Assembly: GCF_000427785.1 (NCBI RefSeq)
Contig: NZ_ATYR01000001.1
Coordinates: forward strand, 372,149 to 436,148
DNA: 64,000 bases
Source of the DNA: Massilia alkalitolerans DSM 17462
Lineage (GTDB): Bacteria; Pseudomonadota; Gammaproteobacteria; Burkholderiales; Burkholderiaceae_D
Direction: 5' to 3'
The first letter of the stretch is position 1. The number at the start of each line of letters is the position of its first letter. The notes under the pieces are model-generated. The model saw nothing but the letters and a program-made list of their open reading frames with translations, was not told where the DNA came from and made no database searches. The translations under genes and the position numbers were made by a program. Positions 9,937 through 16,964 of this stretch are shown piece by piece.

Positions 9937-11793
9937 TCATGGCGTGCCGCACAGGCAGTGCGTCACCGCGGCGAAGGGCTTGCGGCCGTCGGCCACGTCC
10001 TTCAGGAATGCCATGTCCTGCGCCACCTGGGCCATCGGGCCGGCTGGCAGCGCCGCTTCCATCAGGCCGAGCTTGACCTGGATGTTGACGGCCTGCGCGG
10101 TCGAGGCGCCCATCATGTTCAGGAAGCGCTCGATGCGGCTGACCGGCCGCTCGATGTAGGCCACCCGGTAGTCCTCGCCCAGCTTGGCGCGCTTGGCGGC
10201 CGAGGCCAGCGCATCGCGGTAGCCGCCCAGGCGGTCGACCAAGCCGCGTTCCTTGGCCTGGGCGCCGGTCCAGACCCGGCCCTGCCCCACTTCGTCGATC
10301 TTCGCCGGGGTGGTCTTGCGCGCTTGCGCCGCCTTGGTGGTGAACTCGCTGTACACGTGGTTGATGCTGCTCTGGACCAGCGAGCTGAAACGCGGGTCGA
10401 TCGGGCGCAGCGGGTTGTAGGCATCGGCCAGCCAGGTGGTGGTGACGCCGGCCGTATGGATGCCGAGCTTGTCGCTGATCTTCTCGGCGGTCGGCAGGAT
10501 GGTGAACACGCCGATCGAGCCGGTGATGGTGGCCGGGTCGGCGATCACCTCGTCGGCCGCCATCGAGATCCAGTAGCCGCCCGATGCGGCCACGCTGCCC
10601 ATCGACACCACCACCGGCTTGCCGGCGGCGCGCGTCAGTTCCAGCTCGCGCCGGATCAGCTCCGAACCATAGGCGCTGCCCCCGGGCGAATCGACGCGCA
10701 GCACCACGGCCTTGACCTGTTCGTCCTCGCGCGCCTGGCGGATCAGGTTGGCAGTAGTGACGCCGCCCACCACGCCCGGTCCGCTGGTGCCCTCGGTGAT
10801 GTTGCCGGAGGCGGTGATCACGCCCACCGCATCGCCGAATGGCCGGGTCTCGTGGCGCGCCAGGTAATCGTGGTAGCCGACCTGGCGGAAGGATTTGATG
10901 CTCTCGTCCCAGGCGCCGCGCTTGGCCAGCATGGCGCGGATCTCGTCGCGGGTCTTGAGGCCGTCCACCAGCTTGGCGCCCAGCGCCACCTGCGCCGCGC
11001 TGCCGCCTGCCGCTTCCATCTGCTGCGGCAGCGTCTCGATCCACCTGGCCACGCTGCCCGTGGGGAGCTTGCGGTTCTTCTCGACCTGGGCCGTGTAGTC
11101 CTGCCACAGGGCGTTGTACAGGAAGCTGTCGGCCTCTTGCGCCGCTTCCGACGGGCCGTTGGCGATATAGGGTTCGGCGAAGCTCTTGTAGGTGCCGACC
11201 TTGATCAGGTTGACGGTCACGCCCAGCTTGTCGAGCGCGTCGCGGTAGTAGTTGCGGCGCCCGCCGAAGCCTTCGATCAGCACCATGCCCATCGGGTGCA
11301 CGTAGACTTCGTCCGCGTGCGAGGCGATCAGGTAGCGCTTCTGGTCATAGGTGCCGCCCCAGGCCACCACCTTCTTGCCGGCAGCCTTGACGCGGTCGAT
11401 CGCGGCGCCGACCTCGCGCAGCTGGGCCAGGCCGCCGCCATTCATCTGGTCCAGCAGCAGCACCACGGTGCCGATGTGCTTGTCCTTTGCCGCGGCATCG
11501 AGCACGCGCAACAGGTCGCGCAGGCGCACGCTGCGCTTGCTGTCGCCGCCGATGGAATCGAGCACCGTGTCCTCCAGGCTCGACTGGTACTGCTCGACCA
11601 GGTCGCCCTTCAGTTCCAGCACCAGGGCGGTTTTCTCGCCGATCGGCTTGACGCCGCCCGAGCTCATGATCGAGATGACGATGATCACGAACAGCAGGAA
11701 CAGCAGGTTCATGAAGGTGCGGCGCGATACGTCGACCGCGTGCCACAGCATGCCGAAGGCACGGCGCAACGCACTCAGGGGTTTGAAAGCCAT
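9937..11793 (-). CDS. sppA: Signal peptide peptidase SppA, 67K type
   Basis: A 618-residue inner-membrane serine protease that degrades signal peptides left after protein export. It has an N-terminal membrane helix (about 27-43) and two tandem S49 domains. The general-base lysine is K203 in VGTYKSFAEPY of the first half, and the nucleophile is S404 in GSVAASGGYW of the second half, matching K209 and S409 of E. coli SppA. The long two-domain form is complete. ATG at 11793 follows GGAG. It lies 44 bases downstream of the symporter gene and may be co-transcribed; a strong terminator follows it. Confidence 0.95.
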   Translation of the reverse strand: MAFKPLSALRRAFGMLWHAVDVSRRTFMNLLFLLFVIIVISIMSSGGVKPIGEKTALVLELKGDLVEQYQSSLEDTVLDSIGGDSKRSVRLRDLLRVLDAAAKDKHIGTVVLLLDQMNGGGLAQLREVGAAIDRVKAAGKKVVAWGGTYDQKRYLIASHADEVYVHPMGMVLIEGFGGRRNYYRDALDKLGVTVNLIKVGTYKSFAEPYIANGPSEAAQEADSFLYNALWQDYTAQVEKNRKLPTGSVARWIETLPQQMEAAGGSAAQVALGAKLVDGLKTRDEIRAMLAKRGAWDESIKSFRQVGYHDYLARHETRPFGDAVGVITASGNITEGTSGPGVVGGVTTANLIRQAREDEQVKAVVLRVDSPGGSAYGSELIRRELELTRAAGKPVVVSMGSVAASGGYWISMAADEVIADPATITGSIGVFTILPTAEKISDKLGIHTAGVTTTWLADAYNPLRPIDPRFSSLVQSSINHVYSEFTTKAAQARKTTPAKIDEVGQGRVWTGAQAKERGLVDRLGGYRDALASAAKRAKLGEDYRVAYIERPVSRIERFLNMMGASTAQAVNIQVKLGLMEAALPAGPMAQVAQDMAFLKDVADGRKPFAAVTHCLCGTP

Positions 11794-11837
11794 CGAAACT
11801 CCATCTTCAGTCTATATGAAAGGCGCAGACCGCGTTG

Positions 11838-13307
11838 TTACACAGTGACTGCGGCCGTCCCGGTCTTTTCCTTCTGGGAGATGGCAAACAGGCCGGCAAA
11901 CACGAGTATGCCATTTACCATGAGCAATTCCAGCCCAAGGCGGTAAGAACCGAGCAAGTGTTCCTGATTGTACTCAAGGAGCGCGCAGAGAATCGGCGCG
12001 CCAATCGTAATGTACGGCACCAAGCGGTCGGTGAGCGTGCGGCGCGTGAGCATGCCGAAGGCGAACAGGCCCAGCAGCGGACCGTAGGTATACGCCGCCA
12101 GCTTCAGGATCAGCCCGATCATGCTCGGGTTGTCGGCCGCCTTGAAGCCCAGTACCAGGAACAGGAACAGCGCGGCGAAGCCCAGGTGCACGCGGCGGCG
12201 CAGGCTTTCCTTGGCCGCTTCCGTCAGGTCGGTGCGGCGCTTGATGCCCAGCAGGTCGATGCAGGTCGACGAGGTCAGCGCCGTGATCGCGCCGTCGGCG
12301 CTGGGGAACAGGGCCGAGATCAGCGCGATCAGGAACACAACCTGCAGCGCCGCCGGCAGGTGGCCCATCACCACGGCCGGGAAGATCTTGTCGCCGCTTG
12401 CCGTGACGCCCGCGATCGGCGCGTACAGGTACAGCAGGCCGCCCAGGAACAAGAAGGAGAGCAGCACCACGACCAGCACCGCGGTCAGGGTCAGCATGTT
12501 CTTCTGCGAGTCCTTCAGGGTCTTGACCGAGATCGTCTTCTGCATCATTTCCTGGTCCATGCCGGTCATCGTGATCGTGATCAGGGCGCCGGCGATGATC
12601 TGCTTGAGCCAGAAGTTGGGACTGTCCAGATCGTGCGTGAAGATCCTGGCCAGGCCTTGCGACTGCATCTGGTTCAGGCTTTCCGGCACCGACATGTTCA
12701 GTTCGCCCAGCAGGATCCAGACGCATGCGAACAGGCCGAACAGCATGGCGCTGGTCTGCAGGGTGTCGGTCCAGACAATGGTCTTGACGCCGCCCTTGTA
12801 GGTATACAGCAGGATCATGCCCAGCACGACGAGGGTGCTGAGCCAGAACGGCACGCCGAGGCTGTCGAGGATGATCGCCTGCAGGATGTTCACCACCAGG
12901 TACAGCCGCGCGGTGGCGCCGAGCAGGCGCGACACGATGAAGAAGCCCGCCCCGCTCTGGTAAGCGCGCCGGCCGAGGCGGACGTCGAGGTAGTGGTAGA
13001 TCGAGGTCAGCTGCAGGCGGTAGTACAGCGGCAGCAGCACGTAGGCCACGGCGATGTAGCCGATCACGTAGCCGATCACGATCTGGGCATAGCCGAAGCC
13101 GTCGACGCCGACCGCGCCCGGCACGCTCACGAAGGTCACGCCGGACAGCGTGGTGCCGACCATGCCGAAGGCGACCAGCATCCAGTTGCTGCTCTTGTTA
13201 CCGATGAAGAAGCTGTCGTTGTTGGCGTTGCGGGAGGTGGCCCAGGCTACCGCGAGCAGGAGCGCGAAGTAGCCGATCAGGATTGCGAAAAGGAGTGCCG
13301 GGGACAT
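11838..13307 (-). CDS. Sodium:solute symporter (SSS family)
   Basis: A 489-residue polytopic membrane protein with about 13 helices. It shows the SSS features: N-terminal FFIGNKSSNWMLVAFGMVGTTLSGVTFVSVPG (TM2 sodium site region), GFGYAQIVIGYVIGYI, YHYLDVRLGRR and, later, a helix with DGAITALTSS. It should couple uptake of a small solute to Na+ entry. The substrate is not evident; sequence style is nearer the proline/pantothenate/sialic-acid end of the family than sugars, but this is only an impression. GGAAAT precedes the ATG at 13307. The next gene upstream belongs to the T6SS module, so the symporter is unlikely to share its function. Confidence 0.88.
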   Translation of the reverse strand: MSPALLFAILIGYFALLLAVAWATSRNANNDSFFIGNKSSNWMLVAFGMVGTTLSGVTFVSVPGAVGVDGFGYAQIVIGYVIGYIAVAYVLLPLYYRLQLTSIYHYLDVRLGRRAYQSGAGFFIVSRLLGATARLYLVVNILQAIILDSLGVPFWLSTLVVLGMILLYTYKGGVKTIVWTDTLQTSAMLFGLFACVWILLGELNMSVPESLNQMQSQGLARIFTHDLDSPNFWLKQIIAGALITITMTGMDQEMMQKTISVKTLKDSQKNMLTLTAVLVVVLLSFLFLGGLLYLYAPIAGVTASGDKIFPAVVMGHLPAALQVVFLIALISALFPSADGAITALTSSTCIDLLGIKRRTDLTEAAKESLRRRVHLGFAALFLFLVLGFKAADNPSMIGLILKLAAYTYGPLLGLFAFGMLTRRTLTDRLVPYITIGAPILCALLEYNQEHLLGSYRLGLELLMVNGILVFAGLFAISQKEKTGTAAVTV

Positions 13308-13339
13308 GGATTTCCAGTGGGGTTATCGTTTCGCCCAGC

Positions 13340-13368
13340 AATATACACCTAAGCGATGCCCCCGGGAA
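13340..13368 (-). promoter_or_regulatory. Possible sigma-70 promoter of the symporter gene
   Basis: The minus strand has TATATT (13340-13345) as a good -10 hexamer, and at 17-base spacing TTCCCG (13363-13368), a weak -35. It lies 33 bases upstream of the start, within the 123-base gap separating the symporter from the PAAR gene. The rest of this gap shows no gene or clear hairpin. Confidence 0.35.
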
Positions 13369-13430
13369 TGCAGCAAGCTTGCCCTGCCATGCCTGCGGGT
13401 TATGCCCCGACAAAAACCTCTGACGACCCG

Positions 13431-13697
13431 CTACTCTTCGCAAAAATTTCCGACAGTCGCAATCAAGGTCGCGCCACAGGTCGTTTTATACCCCTCGTAG
13501 GCGACTGCGATGTCGTCGATGACGTGGCGCCCCTCGCCTTCGGCGATCTTGCAGTTGTCATGTCCCTTGATGGGACAACTGCAGACGTCGCCCACGCGGG
13601 CCACCGGTTTGCCATCCACCGTGAAATGCTCTGCGCTTACGCTCACGACCTTGCCGCCATGGGATGTCGGGTCACCGAGACGAATGACGTTGCGCAT
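13431..13697 (-). CDS. PAAR domain protein, T6SS spike tip
   Basis: An 88-residue single-domain PAAR protein. The start MRNVIRLGDPTSHGGKVVS and the later ARVGDVCSCPIKGHDNC and EGYKTTCGATL are the typical repeats that fold into the zinc-bound cone sharpening the VgrG spike; His and Cys residues for metal binding are present. No toxin extension follows, so it is a bare tip. It is the last gene of the vgrG module, 3 bases after the immunity gene stop. The ribosome-binding site is weak, consistent with translational coupling. PAAR proteins are injected together with VgrG and bound effectors. Confidence 0.92.
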   Translation of the reverse strand: MRNVIRLGDPTSHGGKVVSVSAEHFTVDGKPVARVGDVCSCPIKGHDNCKIAEGEGRHVIDDIAVAYEGYKTTCGATLIATVGNFCEE

Positions 13698-13700
13698 CGC

Positions 13701-15182
13701 TCAGCCATGTTCTTTGGGCGGGGCCGCATCGGCCTGGATACCACCAGGATCGTCCGTCATCGTCGTCTCACTCCTGGGAGCGAGCTGTGCGATGGACGGA
13801 GGCTGCGGCGTTGATTTGGCGAGAGCGGGCTTGTCATCATAATCGACTAGCTTCCACATCGTCGCCAACTGATAGGAAGGTATTGCTCCCGTGAGCCTTT
13901 GCCAGAGAGACGGCGCGCCGCTCACTGTCACACGCGGCATTGTTTCGCCGGCCTTGATATACCTGCGCCGGCTGTTTTCCGTGCCGGACGGTTCGCTGGA
14001 CTCCCACATCCCCGTCTGTGGGCAGCTGCGGCCCGTGGCGGCGAGCTCGCCCAGCGGAAGGCGCGGCTGCGTGTCGGTGTCAGCAGTTTTCACCGCCGCA
14101 GCACCGGTCGGACGCACGCGGATGGTGCTCGTAATCTTGTCCCATACCGCGATGGCTTCTTCGTCGGTCAGGCTGGGTTTCGTGGCGCCGGCGGCGTTGT
14201 TGGCGACACCGGTTTGCATACGGATGTCCACGTAAGGTTTCAATGGATCATACGGTACGCCCTGGAAATCCATACCAAAATCATGAATTCCGTGAACGCC
14301 TGCTTGGTCTGGCGAGCGCGACAGGGCTTCGAAGCCGTCGACCCAGTCGTAAATCTCGCGGGCTCCCCTACGAAAGTATTTAGTTTTCAGGCGTGGATGA
14401 CTGGGATTTTCGACTTTCAAATTTTTCTCGAGCCGCTCAAGTTGCCATTTTAGCGAATTGCTTTCGTTTTTGTGCGGGTTGGCGGGGCGAACAAAAATAG
14501 AGACATGCGTATCAGGGAATTCGTTTAGGCGGAAACCAATGCGGACAAGTTCAGCAAGGTGCTCTCTTTCGGCACCTAGTTCATCGGGGAGAAAGGCATA
14601 TTCAATACAATTGCCGGGCTCGTTGGGTATTTCGTTCTCGGCACGTAGTCGTAGTCGACGAGCAATACTCTTGATCAGTGCTATATCTTTGTCTTTACTA
14701 CTCTTAAATGAATAAGTATCGAAGATAACGCCGTCATTGTTCAGCTTAAAGTACCCATTGATCTTGAGCCTATTAATCGCTTCAAAACCGTCATAGCCCG
14801 TAACGATCTTTCCCTCAGGCTGGGCTATATCGTCAACTGATAGCAATAATGGCACGTCGTCATGGTTGATTGCCTTTTCACTTTTTAGTTTTTCAATAAA
14901 ATCTTGCTCTAGCACCTTTACTTTGCTAACGCCGTTGGGGTAGATGGTGGCAGATATCGGCACACTTGCCTTCCCCCAGGCCACCGTAGCTGATTGCGGC
15001 ACATCGACCATGAACCGTCCAAAGCAAATAGTCTTGGACTTTTCGAACACGGATTGTAGGCGGGGCGTGAGTGGTGTCATAGTCGGTGTCTTCCTTTCCT
15101 TTGCATTCTGGTCGCATGCGGCCAAAATCAGGACCGCTGCGGCGAGTGGCGCGAAAAACCGAGGTTTGTTTGTTAGACGCAT
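13701..15182 (-). CDS. Tli4-type lipoprotein immunity protein for the adjacent T6SS lipase effector
   Basis: A 493-residue lipoprotein: signal peptide with lipobox LAAC (lipidated Cys23), then a Tli4-like N-terminal domain with the typical TICFGRFMVDVPQSA segment at about 51-65 and a second domain with the TGYDGFEAINR and DWVDGFEALSRS motifs. From about 387 to 448 follows a separate module (CPQTG.W...RRYIKAGETMP...LWQ...W.LVDYDD) and then a Pro-rich disordered tail. Tli4 proteins (known from the P. aeruginosa Tle4/Tli4 pair) sit in the periplasm and neutralise the kin lipase. ATG 15182 with AGAGGA is chosen over an upstream start because of the signal peptide; it overlaps the effector gene by 10 bases. 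The gene is AT-rich relative to its surroundings. Confidence 0.85.
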   Translation of the reverse strand: MRLTNKPRFFAPLAAAVLILAACDQNAKERKTPTMTPLTPRLQSVFEKSKTICFGRFMVDVPQSATVAWGKASVPISATIYPNGVSKVKVLEQDFIEKLKSEKAINHDDVPLLLSVDDIAQPEGKIVTGYDGFEAINRLKINGYFKLNNDGVIFDTYSFKSSKDKDIALIKSIARRLRLRAENEIPNEPGNCIEYAFLPDELGAEREHLAELVRIGFRLNEFPDTHVSIFVRPANPHKNESNSLKWQLERLEKNLKVENPSHPRLKTKYFRRGAREIYDWVDGFEALSRSPDQAGVHGIHDFGMDFQGVPYDPLKPYVDIRMQTGVANNAAGATKPSLTDEEAIAVWDKITSTIRVRPTGAAAVKTADTDTQPRLPLGELAATGRSCPQTGMWESSEPSGTENSRRRYIKAGETMPRVTVSGAPSLWQRLTGAIPSYQLATMWKLVDYDDKPALAKSTPQPPSIAQLAPRSETTMTDDPGGIQADAAPPKEHG

Positions 15183-16942
15183 GATCGTTCCTCTACAGAT
15201 CTCCAAGTCGCCTTCTGAGCGATTCGTACAATGCTGTACAGTGTCGCAGCGATCGCTCGGGGATCTTTGTAACTCGACTGATGTTCGTAACCGGTTTGAC
15301 GGAAAATAGCTTTAAACGCACCACTGAGTAACTGGTAATCGGCAGACCTCGCTGGCACGGTTTGGTCCCCAGGCGTCGAAGGTGGGAGAATGGTCGCGTG
15401 TACTGGCTTAGGTATTCGGTCGACAAAGGGGTGAAGTGCTTTGTTAGGGATGATCGGATCCCAACGAACAAGCTGCACTGTACCCTGCTTAGTGTCGGTA
15501 ATAATGGGCCAATCCTTCCAGCCCGCTGGGTCAGCGCAGTTCTTGTCGATAGCCCATATGACTTCTCCGAAACTATGCCTTGCACGGTCGGCGCCATAAT
15601 GAGCATAGCTGTTGGAATGAAACGTCTTCGAAATTCGCCTGTGAAAAATCATGGCTTCGTCAAGAAACTCGCAGGCCCGCTCAAATGTCCCGCCGCCATC
15701 TTGCGGAGGAAGTCCAGAAGGATTAATCCACTCTTCCAGGAAAAGCGAATACCACTTTCCGCGAATCTTGTAGATCTCATTGTACGGATCACCCTGCTTC
15801 GGCCAGACCTCCAGATCGCGTCCATTGTGTGTTACGCGTAGCCAGCCATTCCCGTATGAATCGCTAGGCAACAATTGCAGTGCGCCGGGTGAGTTCGCTA
15901 GAACCGCCGTCACCTCGTCGCCAAAGTTGCCGGCCACTTTAGCCCCAATGCTTTCAACCGGATTTTCCATCATGCCAGGGTCCTCGAATCCCGCTCGCAT
16001 ACGCTTATAAGCCGCTGGAGCGCCGACGGCTGGCATCACGCCGTGGACAATGCCGAGTATTTTGTCTTGCAGGTTGCCAAACTGCGGGTGAATCAATGCC
16101 CGCCCAACGAGGCCTCCCATAGAATGGGTAACAATGATTACCTGATTGCATTCGTAGCCCGATTTGTTAAGATCATCGATCGTTTGATTGATGCGCTTGG
16201 CAATGATTTTGGCGCTATCTCCATTAGACTGCAGCCAGTTATAACCAAACGCATAAACAGCGAACCAGCAGCCAGTGGCAACCTTCTTGAGTTCGTCCTC
16301 AGTTAGCGCCTTCTGAGGCAGACTCGGATCAGCACTCCACACCTGAGGGTCGACGCCAACGACATCACGCCACTCGGGACGAATCTTCCCCTCGAAGAAG
16401 GTACTGTTGAGGCGTGATTCAAGATGCTGCAATAGTTCGCCATAGCTCTTGAAAAAAACCTCACCCCACCCGCGCGCACGCGCCTTTTGTGCAGCGCTGC
16501 GTCGGTTCTTGACGATGATGGGATCATCTGCCAGCAATGGCGAACGAAATCCCTTATCAATCTCGACGTTGCTGTGCCGTCCGTCGCCACTAACCTCAGG
16601 CGGGCCAGATGGATCGTAAATGTCGACTGTGGTTTGCAGCGGGTCAAGGCGCAGCTGCCGTTCCGCGGGCGACTCGGTCGCGGCGTCGGTGATGTTCGTC
16701 GGGCCAAGGACGTCTGGCCGCCAAGCGATGTTGTCACTCCTGCGCATTTCCTGTTGCCGAGCCGCGCTCATGCGCAGATTCGACCCCATGATCCCGGGCA
16801 GGAAAATGATCGGCAAGACCCGCCGGGGTAGCATGCGCGCGCACTGCGGCGCCTTGTCCTGCTTCGGTGTCGCAAAGCCCTCGGCCTTGCGCGCTGCGCC
16901 AACATGTTGTTGCGCCGGCAAGGGACGTTCTGCGGTAGTCAT
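15173..16942 (-). CDS. T6SS lipase effector, alpha/beta-hydrolase (Tle4/LCAT-like)
   Basis: A 589-residue protein without signal peptide, as expected for a T6SS cargo. It shows a complete LCAT/PGAP1-like lipase set: LPGIMGSNL near residue 48 (oxyanion region), VTHSMGGLVGR with nucleophile Ser274, GDQTVPARS with Asp526, and GYEHQSSY with His554. Such enzymes cut phospholipids of the target cell from the periplasmic side. Position between vgrG and a Tli4-like immunity gene points to the Tle4 group, though membership needs alignment. The ATG at 16942 has a strong AGGAGG site 22 bases after the vgrG stop. The 3' end overlaps the immunity gene by 10 bases, so toxin and antidote are translated in a coupled way. 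Base composition is clearly lower in GC than its neighbours. Confidence 0.86.
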   Translation of the reverse strand: MTTAERPLPAQQHVGAARKAEGFATPKQDKAPQCARMLPRRVLPIIFLPGIMGSNLRMSAARQQEMRRSDNIAWRPDVLGPTNITDAATESPAERQLRLDPLQTTVDIYDPSGPPEVSGDGRHSNVEIDKGFRSPLLADDPIIVKNRRSAAQKARARGWGEVFFKSYGELLQHLESRLNSTFFEGKIRPEWRDVVGVDPQVWSADPSLPQKALTEDELKKVATGCWFAVYAFGYNWLQSNGDSAKIIAKRINQTIDDLNKSGYECNQVIIVTHSMGGLVGRALIHPQFGNLQDKILGIVHGVMPAVGAPAAYKRMRAGFEDPGMMENPVESIGAKVAGNFGDEVTAVLANSPGALQLLPSDSYGNGWLRVTHNGRDLEVWPKQGDPYNEIYKIRGKWYSLFLEEWINPSGLPPQDGGGTFERACEFLDEAMIFHRRISKTFHSNSYAHYGADRARHSFGEVIWAIDKNCADPAGWKDWPIITDTKQGTVQLVRWDPIIPNKALHPFVDRIPKPVHATILPPSTPGDQTVPARSADYQLLSGAFKAIFRQTGYEHQSSYKDPRAIAATLYSIVRIAQKATWRSVEERSCV

Positions 16943-16964
16943 CGTTTGCTCCTCCTTGAGGCGA

